Source: Takakia lepidozioides (taxonomy: Eukaryota > Streptophyta > Takakiopsida > Takakiales > Takakiaceae). Taken from it: 60,000 nucleotides of DNA. Where the stretch lies: assembly GCA_030704615.1 (NCBI GenBank), contig CM060734.1, forward strand, positions 58,050,042 through 58,110,041, read 5' to 3'. Position 1 is the stretch's first letter. Every line of letters begins with the position of its first letter. The notes under the pieces are model-generated. The model did not search any database, was not told the origin of the DNA, and saw only the letters and a program-made list of their open reading frames with translations. Shown in pieces: positions 9,326 to 21,937 of the stretch. Position numbers and translations under genes: made by a program.

Positions 9326-10001
9326 GCACTAAGCCCCACTAAGCCCTATCGTTGCTGTGCACATTAAGTCCTTGTGCAGGTTGGTCTAAGCAGGTCGCGT
9401 TTCAATCTCTGCTCGCTTAGCTGCACCATGGTGGTTCTCATGGACAATCCGACATTACCTGACTACAGACACAAGCAACACACACAAGAGGCCCGTTTGG
9501 GTTCATGGTCTGTCAAATCCTCCATGGGTCATGACACAAGGTCGACGACAATGTGGTTAGGGCACCTTCTTCTTCGACCTATTTCAGCTTGTTTTGCTCT
9601 CTCATCAGACTCGGCCCTGAATTTGCAGCACGGAGCAGAGCTCGCATGAGTTTTTTACAGATCCTTCATGATGGTGGGACAATCGCAATCGCAAGGTGTG
9701 GCTTTTTCTTAATGTAGGATGTGAAGAAGTTTGTCCATCCTGCAAATGTGGGCTTTTGACTCCTGTTAGTACCATGATTTGGTATTCTTCCTGATGTTTA
9801 CAAGGTTTTTGGGAGAGTCAGCTTGGTCTTAGCAGGTCGTGTTTCAATCTCTGCTCGCTTAGCTGCACCATGGTGGTTCTCATGGACCAATGCGATGTTT
9901 TTTTTTTCCCTCAAGCACTAAGCCCCACTAAGCCCTATCGTTGTTGCGCACTTAAGTCCTCGCTGATGTTTACAAGGTTCTTGGGAGAGTCAGCTTGGTC
10001 C
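9326..10001. repeat. Permuted repeat block (segments X, Y and Z)
   Basis: Segment X (CACTAAGCCCCACTAAGCCC..) and segment Y (AGGTCGCGTTTCAATCTCTG..ATGGTGGTTCTCATGGAC) occur in order X-Y at about 9335-9445 and in order Y-X at about 9828-9958. Segment Z (GATGTTTACAAGG..AGAGTCAGCTTGGTC, about 38 bp) lies at 9793 and again at 9963. No ORF here is convincing. Confidence 0.65.
9660..9695 (+). pseudogene. Third WWDNR motif fragment
   Basis: The plus strand reads DPS-stop-WWDNRNRK. The WWDNR core matches the two minus-strand fragments at 3.9 and 5.2 kb. It precedes, on the same strand, the plus-strand PPR array. The match is short. Confidence 0.25.
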
Positions 10002-10003
10002 AG

Positions 10004-11560
10004 GGTATGCACAGCAGGGACGTGGGATGGAGGCTTTGGAGACCTATGAGCAAATGATGGGGGAAGCACATCGTGTTTGTGTGCATTTGCAATGCTTGTG
10101 CAAGCCTGGCAGCCCTGGAGAAGGGCAAGAGGTGCATGGGGATATCATCAAAGCTGGAATTGTGCCAAATGTCAATCTGAACACTGCCCTGACAACTTTG
10201 GAAAAGGGGAAAGAGGTCCATGGCGTCATCTTCAAAGCTCGAATTGTATCAGATGTCATTCTGAACAATACCCTGGTGAACATGTTTGCAAAATGTGGGT
10301 GTGTCTAGGATGCAAAGGGAGTGTTCGACACTATGGCTGAACGAGATGTGGTGTCGTGGAGTGCGATGCTTGCAAGATATGCACGACAGGGACGTGGGAT
10401 GGAGGCTTTGGAGACCTATGAGCAAAGGATGGGGGAAGCACATCATGTTTGTGTGCATTTGCAATTCTTGTGCAAGCTTGGCAGCCCTGGAGAAGGGCAA
10501 GAGGATATCATCAAAGCTGGAATTGTGCCAAATGTCAATCTGAACACTGCCCTAGCAGCTTTGGAAATGGGGAAAGAGGTGCATGACGACATCTTCAGAG
10601 CTGGAATTGTACCAGATGACATTCTGAACAATACCCTGGTGGACATGTTTGCAAAATATTGGTGCATCTAGGATGCAAAGGGAGTGTTCGACACTATGGC
10701 TGAACGACATGTGGTGTCGTGGAGTGCAATATGATGTGCTTGCAGGGTATGCACAACAGGGATGTGGAATGGAGGCTTTGGAGAGCTATGAGCAAATGAT
10801 GGGGGAAGCACATCATGTTTGTGTGCATTTGCAATGCTTGTGCAAGCCTGGCAGCTGGCCTGGAGAAGGGCAAAGAGGTGCATGGGGATATCATCAAAGC
10901 TGGAATTGTACCAAATGTGAATCTGAACACTGCCTTGGCAGCTTTGGAAAAGGGGAAAGAGGTCCATGGCGACATCTTCAGAGCTGGAATTGTACCAAAT
11001 GTCATTCTGAACCATACCCTGGTGGACATGTATGCGAAATGTGGGTGCATTGAGCCTGGACGAGGGCAAAGCGATGCATGGGGTATCATCAAAGTTGGAA
11101 TTGTACCAAATGTCATTATGAACACTGCCGTGGCAGCTCTGGAAAAAAGGGAAAGAGGTCCATGGCGACATCTTTAGAGCTCGAATTGTACCAAATGTCA
11201 TTCTGAACCATACCCTGGTGGACATGTTTGCAAAATGTGGGTGCAAAGGGAGTGTTCGACACTATGGCTGAACGAGATGTGGTATCGTGGAGTGCGATGC
11301 TTGCAAGGTATGCGCGGCAGGGACGTGGGATGGAGGCTTTGGAGACCTATGAGCAAAGGATGGGGGAAGCACATCATGTTTGTGTGCATTTGCAATTCTT
11401 GTGCAAGCCTGGCAGCCCTGGAGAAGGGCAAGAGGTGCATGGGGATATCATCAAAGCTGGAATTGTGCCAAATGTCAATCTGAACACTGCCCTAGCAGCT
11501 TTGGAAAAGGGGAAAGAGGTCCATGGCGACATCTTCAGAGTTGGAATTGTACCAGATGTC
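10004..11560 (+). pseudogene. Decayed PPR tandem array, plus strand
   Basis: Units begin with GTGTTCGACACTATGGCTGA at 10321, 10684 and 11252, and a unit cut at its 5' end starts near 10004. Each codes for VFDTMAERDVVSW-type S/P motifs, then (in a second frame) an ACASLAALEKGK-type L motif, then HGDIIKAGIVPNVNLNTAL and HGDIFRAGIVPN. The LEKGKEVHGDI part is itself doubled within units. Frames change at the same place in every unit, so the frameshift came before the amplification. Units are about 360-570 bp. No frame spans the array. Confidence 0.8.
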
Positions 11561-11725
11561 AGACCTAGAGTTCCTGAATTCTCAAGAGGTGAGAATGTCT
11601 TTGCAAACATCAAATTCAAAGCACACCATTCCAGGAGTTCGTCAAAACAAGTTTCAAGAGGTGTTGGTGCAGGTATTGGTGCAGACGTCCTGAAAACGTT
11701 CTCGAGCTCGGAGCAGAAGATGTAA
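11561..11725 (+). pseudogene. Non-PPR tail in frame with the last PPR unit
   Basis: The last unit (frame open from 11228) runs on into RPRVPEFSRGENVFANIKF and a Ser-rich tail ending SSSEQKM and stop. This tail is not PPR-like and is not recognised. It marks the right breakpoint of the array. Confidence 0.35.
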
Positions 11726-11729
11726 TCAC

Positions 11730-14700
11730 GTGACAATATAAGCTAGAATCATTGAATTGACATTGTAAATTTGTATACATGGGGTCTGTGAATACTTCTA
11801 TACGTTTTGGCCTACAGATGTTTATCATGATTTACGATTACTCTCAACTCATTTTGTAGCACCTATAATACTCATCACTGATCAATAATATTACACTGAT
11901 CAATTGTGTATAGTTTTTATACACCAGCATTCCTAGTGACTTGGATTCAAAAGGAATCGCATTGATTTTCCCAAAAGAAACATTAAGGCCATTGGTCTGT
12001 AATTTTTCTATACAAATCTCAATAAAAAGATATTGACTTAGATGTATTTGTGGTTTCTTTTTGTCTACAATGATCATCAATAAATTTTAAAAATCATCAA
12101 AAAAATCATTGGTCGGTTTTATATAATCACAGATTATGGCGATAAGCCCATGGGCTTCACCCCGTAACCATGAACACCCTGGGAAATTATGAAATTCAAG
12201 GCCCTCCAAGAATACACTAGAAAGATATTTGGAGGTTTTTAAGTTTTTTTAATGGTTTCTTATAAGACATAGGAATGTTTTGGCATATTTTAGTCATCTC
12301 TGTTGTTCGTTGATAATGCTAGTGCTACAAATGTGAAGATGAGGAGCAAAGAGATGAAAGAAAATATACCATCAATATCATAATTTATAAATTCGTTTTT
12401 TATTTCTATATACATTTTGCAATATTTGGAGCGAGCCGTCAGATTGCATTTGAAGAATTTCTTCCTTGCCTTGTGATGATCCAGTTGGGTCCACCCTGCC
12501 ATTCCAAGCATGGGAAACTGGAAAGATAAAGAGAAATTTTCTATCATTCCGGGGATAACTTTTTAATAGAAAAATATTTTTTCTTAAAGAAAGGGAAAAA
12601 TCTTGATAAGTGAGTAGACCATGATCTACACTCTGTCAGATCATATAGAGCATGAGAAATAATATGCTGCCATTTATCCACAGTAGTACATATTTCAATT
12701 GGGGTCAATGGCACAGTCAACCAATTTGTGCCTACTCTACAATTTGTTTTTGTTTTTCTGACAAAAGGCAGAATCTTATAATCAGAAATTTAAAAAATAA
12801 AATAAAATAAAATAATAATTAATCGAAAGGTCAAATTTTAACTACTCCCCAAAATGCTACACCTAAATTGAACCTGACCTATTTGAAGCCCGAATCATAT
12901 CCCCAGATTTGATAATCCTCTCTGGATAATTATGGAAGTAAATAGGTACATAATATGACGTGTCTTGTTAGTACGGTAAACCCACATATTGCTATGGATA
13001 ATGACAACCTCGGACCATCCGATCGTGGATCGGATTGTTGGGGCCTTCACTGTAAGCTGCTCTTCATAATCCACCGGATAACCACCGGAAAATATTCCGG
13101 ACTGACTCATACCCTGATAATTGACCCATCACCCACAAGGTGGAATAAGGGAATAAACCCACATTGGATCCCTACCTACTCCACGAAATATACCACAAAA
13201 CACTATTTAATAGCCTATATTAGGATATCCACGTGGCGATCCCACACGCCTACTGTCAGAGCCTTATCCAACCTAGAGCTTGTACATCTCCACAACCACC
13301 TGGCGGATCTTGCGACGTTCGATCCATAGCAGTCAACGCATCCCAACCAGTCAACGAAAACAGTAGATCATGTACGTTGAAGATACCCTAAACCAGATAG
13401 GATTGACAGTCATCATCGGTCGCACAGCACTGACTCATCCATTCATCCACCTGGAGGCTACATCGTGCACAGTCGGATGACATTGTTCATTAGGTCGGAT
13501 TTATTGTTGATTTTCCTTTAATGGAGCTAGGGGTAATACCGAGTAAATGAGATTTGCACGGACCCACCGGTAGTCCTTATTTATTTATTTTTAACTGTAG
13601 TATGTAACAAAGAGATGTGCGGATGGTGAGGAAAGTGGTCCCGGTTCCGGCACCTGGGTCAAGCTTATCAAGCTTATTGTGGAATCAAGCTTATTGCGGA
13701 ATGCCGGATCGGGCATCGCAATGCATGGGATAAATAGATAAGCTGAGTGAGGTGGGGCGCCGAAAAGTATGGGAGTATGCAGATGAGGGTCAACATTGCG
13801 AATTTCTCAAAAATGTCCGGAACCAATAATAACGGGTGCTAGGTCACATCCGCCCCGGTTGTGGGATGTGCTAAATAAATCGGTCGATCGGCCGATTGCG
13901 ATAAGCATGTCCTTATCACCGCCCTTATCCTGTGTGATGCCACTCAGCTATCCCTATCCAGTTAAGACCTTCATTTTCTATTAAATTTTAAGGGTTCCTC
14001 TCAGGGTTGTTGATTGATGCTACTACCACATGTTAACTTGCGACATGTGACCATTATGCGATGTAATGAAAATGTCACGGCCGGACTTACATCTCTTCTG
14101 TCCGGATTCTGCTGGGAACATTAGCGAACTAAATTGTACTCCATATTGTCTCATATAAATATGTATTTTTTCATATTTTATTATTTCATTTTTATAAAAA
14201 GTAGAACACCTGGAAGCACACAAATAAATTGTTTGTTTCCCTGTCTTTAAAAAAAAGAAAATAGTCAAACTCATTGGTCATCTTGAGTGGCCCGGTGCCT
14301 AACTAATTATTTATTTGTTTTTGAATAAATAAGGGGATAGACTCAGCCCAAAAATCAGATCTAATCTCCAGAGTAAGCAATTTGGGACTGGTCACTGGAA
14401 CACTTATGGCCAAATATTGATTTTTGGAATTACTTTTATAGAAAAATAGTAGATAAGTGGTAGCCGCTTTCTCCCAAAAAAATAATAAAAAAATCTGGAG
14501 AATTCCTTAGCAAAGATATAAGTATATACCATAAAAGATAGAGACCAACTCCATACAGGCACGATTCCAAGCATCATGTAGGTATTATTTACTATATAAT
14601 TATGAACTACTTAACACCAAGAAACTGCTTCTGTATTTATAGAACACGATTAAAGTCAATATAAGCGGTGGACACGGTAAAAAATAGTAACACGCCGTTT

Positions 14701-14880
14701 CCATTTTTGCATTTAAAAATTAAAACAAAGAATAAACGGAAAAGAAAAACACATAAACCCAGATGAAATGAAAACTCCGCGGCGGCGATTGCCGCGTAGC
14801 AGTTCTGTCGACCGTACCATATTTGATTTCAAATTGACCAAAACAATTCTGAAAATCACAAAATTCAGAAAATGAGGGCT
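11730..14880. other. A/T-rich intergenic stretch without a supported gene
   Basis: I see no conserved coding frame. There is a short (AAAAT)n tract near 12795, a run of direct repeats ATCAAGCTTATTG near 13665-13700, and several CCGG-rich short dyads around 13070-13105. The ORFs present are short and have no family signature. Confidence 0.6.
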
Positions 14881-15056
14881 CGCAGGGAGGGCGTGGAGGC
14901 GTCCGCCAGAGGTGGGGCGGGTCGTGGCAGGCGGCCATTGGTCCAGATGCGTGCGCAGGACGAGTTTCTGGTCGGCGATTGGCGGAGGCGGCGGCAAGGG
15001 GGGTAGAGGGCGCATGCAGAGCAGGGGGGGTACACATCAGCTCTGCTCTTATCCAG

Positions 15057-15084
15057 ACTCTCTCTCCTCTCTCTCTCTCTCTCC
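15057..15084 (+). promoter_or_regulatory. TPS: CT-rich tract upstream of TPS
   Basis: A pyrimidine run (ctctctcctctctctctctc) lies about 1.05 kb before the TPS start codon. CT-rich tracts near the transcription start are common in plant promoters. A start site and a possible leader intron between 15085 and 15990 cannot be fixed by eye. Confidence 0.4.
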
Positions 15085-15992
15085 TTGTGGGCTTTGTCTT
15101 GTTGTATGCATCTCTGTCTGTCTCTCTGGGTCTCTAGACCCGCTTCGCTTCGCTGCTTGCATGCTTGCCTTGCTGCTCTAGCTCTTGCTCTTGCTCGCTC
15201 CTAGCGGATCAACCACGGGGTGGAGGTGGAGGGGGGAGGCAGCCATACCTTGTTCGGCGGAGGAGCTTCTTCGGCGGCTTCGCTCTTGCTGCGGCGTCTG
15301 GGAGAGCGATTTGAGGGCTGTGTTGTCTCAAGCAGGAGTGTGTTTGTGTCCACCATTCCATCTTTTCGCTGCTGTCTGTGGCTCTCGACTGGGAGTTTTC
15401 GTCTTTTCGAGCCTTTCTTTCACGGGAGTTTGAAGTTAGGTGTGGTTACAGTTTTTGGTGCTCTTGATCGGGGCCCTCGCTTGCTGCCTCTTCCTCTGTC
15501 TGTTGGTTGGGGTGGTTGTGCCGTTCCTGTGCATAGCGGGGTGATCCTGAGGCTACTCGGCGTTCTGGTTGTGCGTTACAAGCAGAGGTGTGTAAATTTG
15601 GTGGACGTGAAGCAAGCTTAATCTTTCTGTTATCTCGCTTTTTCTCGCTGCTGTCGTCCCCCTTCCGACAGAGGAGGGCGTGATAGTTGGGGCGAGGCCC
15701 GTTTGTTTTCGGGGTGCTTTCTGATCTAGATAGCATCGGTAATTCAGCGAGTTCTGCGTGGGCACACCGGTGGCTTTGCTTCTGTAGGTTTGGGGGCGTT
15801 ATTACTCCCACCAGTTGTTCCTAATACTTTCTTTGAAACCAAGACTTGCCAATCTATCTCGGGCGCTTACATTTTCTCGAGCGAGCGAGTGAGCGAGCGA
15901 GAGAAGCCCCCTCCGCCTCCTGGCTGACAGACAGTTGTGTTCTTTATTCCGAGCAGTTGTCAGATTGTGTTACAAACAGTTCCCGTATCTGC

Positions 15993-16055
15993 ATGGCACC
16001 AGTTCCTTCAGGCGAACACTCTGTAGTCCATTTGATGTGGAGAGAGCGGTCGTAA
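15993..16055 (+). other. Upstream ORF 1 in the TPS leader (20 codons)
   Basis: ATG at 15993 codes for MAPVPSGEHSVVHLMWRERS and a stop, ending 73 bp before the TPS start codon. If this stretch is in the mature leader, ribosomes meet it before the main ORF. Conservation is unknown. Confidence 0.4.
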
Positions 16056-16057
16056 CA

Positions 16058-16090
16058 ATGACAGTAGCCCCTGCGAGCCATGTGAGCTGA
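16058..16090 (+). other. Upstream ORF 2 in the TPS leader (10 codons)
   Basis: ATG at 16058 codes for MTVAPASHVS and a stop at 16088-16090, only 38 bp before the main start. It begins two bases after the stop of upstream ORF 1. Confidence 0.4.
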
Positions 16091-16128
16091 GTATTGAGCA
16101 AGTTAGAGTGCAGTAAAATCAAGGCACA

Positions 16129-19100
16129 ATGCTGTCACAGTCGTGTAACAACCTTCTGGATCTCTCCGGGGACTCTACCATCTCCGCGGAGCCCCTGGCA
16201 TCCATGCGTAGCCGTGGGGGGCGCATGTCGCGGATCGCAACAGTGACTGGCATCTGCAGCGAAAGCCGTGATGAGGATAAGTCAACACAACATGATGAGA
16301 GCGTCACTACGGAGGTTTCTTCTCTGTCGGAGGAGAATCGCATGCTTGTTGTGGCCCACATGTTGCCCCTCAATGCTAAGCTGGCTCCGAATGGCACGAG
16401 CTGGACCTTTGAGTGGGACAAGGATTCGCTGCTGTGGCAGCTCAAGGATGGCCTGCCGGAAGAGATGGAGATCCTGTATATAGGTTGCTTGAAGGTGGAT
16501 GTCGATGTCAGTGAGCAAGATGAGGTAGCGGCCACCCTGCTGGAGAACTTCAATTGCGTGCCTGCGTTTCTTCCTCAAGAACTAAAGAGTCGGTTCTACC
16601 ACGGCTTTTGCAAGCAGGTTTTATGGCCGCTCTTTCACTACTTGTTGCCCCTCAGCCCAGATCACGGGGGGCGCTTTAATCGCTCATTTTGGCAAGCCTA
16701 TGTATCGGTCAACAAGATCTTCGCTGATAAGGTGATGGAGGTGATAAGCCCTGATGATGACTACGTGTGGGTTCATGATTACCATCTCATGGTCCTCCCG
16801 ACCTTCCTGCGGAAGCGCTTCAACAAGGTCAAGCTGGGTTTCTTCCTGCACAGCCCCTTTCCATCATCCGAGATTTACCGCACCCTACCTGTACGTGATG
16901 AGATCCTAAGGGCGCTGTTGAATGCGGATTTGATCGGCTTCCACACCTTCGACTATGCAAGGCATTTTTTGTCTTGTTGCAGTCGAATGCTGGGGCTAGA
17001 ATATGAGTCAAAGAGGGGGTACATTGGATTAGAGTATTATGGGCGGACAGTGGGAATCAAGATTATGCCTGTTGGAATACATTTGGGTCGATTTGATGCC
17101 AGCTTGAGGCTTCATGATACCAAGTGGCGCATTGGGGAGCTAAAATCTGAGTTTGAGGGGAAGACTGTACTTCTCGGGGTGGATGACATGGACATCTTCA
17201 AGGGCATTGGTCTGAAGCTACTGGCTCTGGAGGAGCTGCTAAAGCAGCATCCTCAATGGAAGGGCAAGGTGGTCCTGGTGCAAATTGCCAACCCCGCCAG
17301 AGGGATAGGCAAGGATATCCAGGAGGCTCAGGAGGAGGCCCACTCAATAGCTGATAGGATAAATGACGAATTTGGATGGGCTGGGTACAAGCCGGTGGTT
17401 TTACTGGAGAGGAGCGTGCCTCTGTATGAGAGGATTGCTTTCTACACCATAGCAGAATGCTGTGTGGTAACTGCAGTCCGTGATGGTATGAATCTCATTC
17501 CCTATGAGTACATCGCATGCAGAGAGGGTAGCTCTCAATTGGAAGGCACCAAGGACCGTCCTAAAGTGCCCACACTGACGAGGAGTATGCTGATCGTGTC
17601 TGAGTTCATTGGGTGCTCCCCTTCGCTCAGTGGAGCAATCCGGGTGAATCCATGGAACATTGACATGGTTGCAGAGGCAATGAATACCGCCATCACCATG
17701 AAGGAGCCTGAGCAGCATATGCGGCATGAAAAGCATTACAAGTATGTCGAAACCCATGATGTGTCCTACTGGGCACGCAGTTCCCTGCAGGATTTGGAAA
17801 GGACGTGCCGTGATCATACCCGCCGACGATGTTATGGGATTGGGTTTGGCCTGGGCTTTCGCGTGGTGGCTTTGGACCCAAGCTTCAAGAAGCTTCGGAC
17901 TGAGCTCATCGTGTCGGCATACAAGAAGAACTCAAGCCGGGCTATCCTCTTGGATTACGATGGCACCATGATGCCCACCTCACACAAGGAGAGTCCCAGC
18001 CCTGAAATACTGTCCTTGCTAAACACCCTTTGTAGTGATCCCAAGAATGTGGTGTTCATTGTGAGTGGGCGACCTCGCAGCAAACTGAGCGAATGGTTTG
18101 CCCCATGTGAGAAGCTGGGCCTTGCAGCTGAGCATGGCTTCTTCTACAGGTACTTTACATGACATCCAATGTATAATCTATGAGATGTTTGTGGTTTTGC
18201 TCTCGTAGAGGAGTAAGAGCATCCTGCAAGTTGTGGGAGCAACCCTCCATGTAATTTACATGACTCCAAACATGATGTCCATTGGAATGGTGAAGTGATG
18301 AATTTTTGGTTGTAACTTTTACACCACGTGCTATGTCATGAAGCACCCCATTTTTGTCAATCTGATACTTGAAAATCTGTATGAGCCCCTTGCAGGTGGC
18401 AAAGAGACTTGGACTGGGCGACATGCAGGTGGCAGAATGCATCAGAATGGGACCGCCATAGTGCATCAGAGCGCGACATGCCCGTCATGAACTTTGAATG
18501 GAAACTGGTGGCAGAACCAGTGATGTTGCTCTACACTGAAAGCACGGATGGTTCCTATATAGAGTACAAGGAGAGTGCACTGGTGTGGCATTACCGCTAT
18601 GCAGACCCAGACTTTGGGGCATGGCAGGCTAAGGAGCTGCAAGATCACCTTGAGAGTGTTCTGACCAATGAGCCCGTTACTGTTAAGAGTGGTGCACAGA
18701 TTGTGGAGGTCACACCCCAGGTACAGATTCTGAAAAGTTCTGGTATCAAGTCTTTGTAGTATATAAGGCCAACTTGCGGGCCATAGGCATGGATCACACG
18801 CAGTCTGCCCCTGCACCATGGACAGAATGGTTGGTTTGTCATGTAGTTGCGAAGGCATTCTGAAGTTAACCAGGTGTTCAGGAAGCCTTTCCTGGTTTTG
18901 AGTAGGTGAATCTCTCTCATTTGGCTAATGTGTGTGCTATGTATGGGCAGGGAGTGAGCAAGGGGGTCGTTGTGGATAAGCTGCTGTTAATGATGGAGAG
19001 AGAGCGTGGCTCTTTGCCAGGCTTTGTGTTATGTGTTGGAGATGATCGGTCGGATGAAGATATGTTTGAGAGTATTGAGGCACTGATGAACGATGCTCCT

Positions 19101-19271
19101 AGTGCTGAGGTGTTTGCATGTACAGTGGGGCAAAAACCAAGCAAGGCCAAGTATTATTTGGACGATACGGTGGAAGTGATCAAAATGCTTCAAGGCTTGG
19201 CATCTGCCTCTGATCCATCGTCTGCCCCTTCTTTGCCTCATTTCACAAATGAAACCTCACTTCACATTTAG
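16129..19271 (+). CDS. TPS: Class II trehalose-6-phosphate synthase/phosphatase-like protein
   Basis: Exons 16129-18149, 18396-18720 and 18951-19271 give an 888-residue protein; GT..AG holds at both introns and the frame is kept. The N terminus (MLSQSCNNLLDL) fits the class II TPS start that precedes the glycosyltransferase-20 domain. That domain shows VWVHDYHLMVLPTFL, FFLHSPFPSSEIYRTLP, ADLIGFHTFDYARHF and GYIGLEYYGRTV, which are class II hallmarks. The C-terminal HAD phosphatase-like domain keeps LDYDGT (about residue 610), VSGRP and GDDRSDEDMF (about residue 812). Class I proteins make trehalose-6-phosphate from UDP-glucose and glucose-6-phosphate. Class II proteins usually show little or no activity and act in sugar/SnRK1 signalling; that role here is inferred from class. 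The 5' two thirds form one long exon, as is usual for the class. Two short upstream ORFs precede it. Confidence 0.95.
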
Positions 19272-21937
19272 GTAATGGGCTTCCCATTGTCTTGTAGTAT
19301 GTTCAAAACTTCTCTAGTTAAATACACTTCATCATGCAGACAGCCAGAGGCAAGGTGTAGGAGCTTATTTACTTGAGTTTCCATTGAGAGCCACTCACAG
19401 TGAGTCTCCATGATTTTAACGAGATTACTGTGGGTTGATTAATCCCCTGGGCGTTGGCCCGGGAGGGGTGCCACCCCCCAGAGGTGATCTTAACGACATA
19501 AATGGGCAAGTTGACTGAGATATGGAAACCATCATTGGCGCCGAATTATTGGAAAGGTGCCATAGTCTCTGCACCAATGTTATACGAGGATGTTCCATGT
19601 TTACTTTACTTTGCTTAGGGATGTTCCATGTTCCATGTTGCCCTCAGTTTTTTGCCTTTGTTCAGGTAGTGGACCAGCTGGGTGGATTAAGGCAATCTTT
19701 CTCCAACTTGTAGCTTTTTCAGGTGCCTGCTTAGGAGCTCCAGGAAAGAAAGTAGGACTAACTCAATGCAACAGACATGGGGACTGTGTGCGTACAATCC
19801 TGGATCGGCACTGTCAGGCCACCGACTTCATTCCAGGTATTTTGTCCATGTGTTATTTGCATAATGCAATGAATGAGTGCAGTGGTGTAAGTTTTGTTCT
19901 GGCAGATTGGACAGTTATTTGAGGTCTGACTTGTTGGCTTGGTTGCATGTGGCAGGATAGTCGGAGCACTGTAATGCAACCGGGTTTTGAGGAAAGTGTA
20001 GAGTGCACGTTGATGGCGCCTAGGTTAGTAACTCTCAATGAGAGGACTGCCTGGCCCACTCAAGTTGATAGCATAAGCAGAATTGGTTTGTTGGATTTGG
20101 TGTGGGGTACCGCAAGTGCCATCACACGATTCTTTGCACAGACTTACACCTAAAGTAGTCAGTCAGTGTTCACATACTGCTCATAAAGTGTGCCCTTTCC
20201 TGGGGACAGCATGAGGGCGGATCATCACCCGCCTTTGCAACAACACAGAGCACGGTACCTCTCAGCTGTGATGTGATGTGTTTTGGGCCTTGTCTGTGGT
20301 ATGCTGCACCAAGTGCCCGCCACATAGTGTTGGGACAGGGCCTCTCCTTTTAGACAAAGACAACATGCAAGTGCAGTAAAAACCATGCATTCATTCCCCT
20401 GTCAAGCATCGGCGCTCTCTCTTGCAAAACATTCTGGGACTTGTTTTCGTTGTCCACTGTGTATGGCTGGAAAGGTTTCATGAAGCTAACAGTTCTTGTG
20501 GTCACCATGTTATGTTGAGCTGGTAAGTCCTAACTCTGGTGGGAACCCATACTCCACATAATTGGAATTGAAGCTGTGGCTGAACGATAATATGAAGGCT
20601 AGGAGGTTCCGTGGATGTTTTTGGCCCCTGAGGGGCAAAACACCTGACACTCCTTTCATGGTGGGCTGGATGGCTAGGAGTAAGAACCAGTTACTGGGCT
20701 GACACTACCTAGTTCTGTGATTGCAGCCCCTTTCGAGAGATGAGCATTTTGACCATGAGAGTTCGATAAAGTGCTGGGAACGCCCAGTTTGGGGCAGTCT
20801 GTGGGACTCATGCTACCAATGTGCTTGGGTCTTTGAAAGCTTGAGTGTATGTGTGGCCTGAAGTTTGGTGGAAATGCTTGAACCGACAGCTGCATTCTGT
20901 CCATAGTAATCCTGGGTGCAGTTTATCCGTCCTTTGGCTGTTGGGCTGTGCATAGAGCAGTAGGCTTTGTAAACTCGTTGCAGGATTAGCATCATCTATG
21001 CCACATCATTTGCAGCTGCATGTAAATGAGAGTGGTGGTGGAACCAAAAGAGGAACCAAAACAGTTTGGGTGGGTAGTTATGACAACTTTGTAGTGCCCA
21101 GTAAGTCTGATATCAATTCTCAAGTAGTTTTATATGCTGCATGACAGAGTGTGGATATGCACTTGCAGGTTGTGTTTCAAGTCACTCCTCTGGAATGACT
21201 AGCTTGTTTGGCTGCCTTAGCAGGCTGATGCTTGTCTAGTCCATGCTCTTTGCTGATCACAGGCGGGAGGTGGCATGGCATCGTTAGGAAGGTGATTTGT
21301 GCTTCACTGCGAACTCGAAGTCATTCTATGTACAAGCACGTCTGCACACTCTGACGCACAGAGTAACTGCAGCATCTGTAATGTCACTGGTGTCTCTTGA
21401 AGTGGTATTGTTGGTACAAATCCAGCGAGTGTGCATGCACGGAACTGTTTTGTTTTGATAGGAAACCTTAGTACTTGGTCAAGAAATCTCCCACCAGCTT
21501 CTTTTCCTCCTGTGTCAGTTTCGTACCGACCTCCACGCCACATAGCTTTGCATGTTGTGATCGTCTCTTTCGTACAAGAAATCATCGCATACTAAAGCAC
21601 AAATGATCAAAGCAGAAAAGTCGCGGCGTCGTGTAGTGTAGAACGACTATGATGGTGAGACCGGCACCACTGCAGAAGCAGCCAATGATCATCAATACAA
21701 AATTAAATGCTTAGTATCAAAACGGGAATTGGGAACTCGTTTATAGGAATTGGAGCTTTCTCTTGTGCAGCAAGCCAAGAACGTAGACAGCGTGCCGAGG
21801 GAGAGAGACGAGATCCGCACACAGAGCTCGGGCCTAAGCTCGACATGCACGAAGCAGCCAAGTTCACGCAATTTTCAGAGAATATTTTTATCTCCCCTTT
21901 TCCTCCCATTGTTAGCTTCTCCTTTCGGTTCACTCTC
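19272..21937. other. Intergenic stretch between TPS and the tRNA methyltransferase
   Basis: It should hold the TPS 3' UTR and the promoter of the next gene. I found no exon with a known family motif, no transposon end and no RNA gene. Short frames at 19522-20153 and 20674-20995 lack codon conservation signs. Confidence 0.6.

Noticed and set aside
14713-15037. Minus-strand Pro-rich ORFs before TPS
   Set aside because: Composition follows the GC-rich, GGC-repeat leader DNA; no family signature, and they oppose the TPS promoter region.
16119-16578. Minus-strand ORFs within TPS exon 1
   Set aside because: Shadows of the strongly conserved TPS frame on the other strand.
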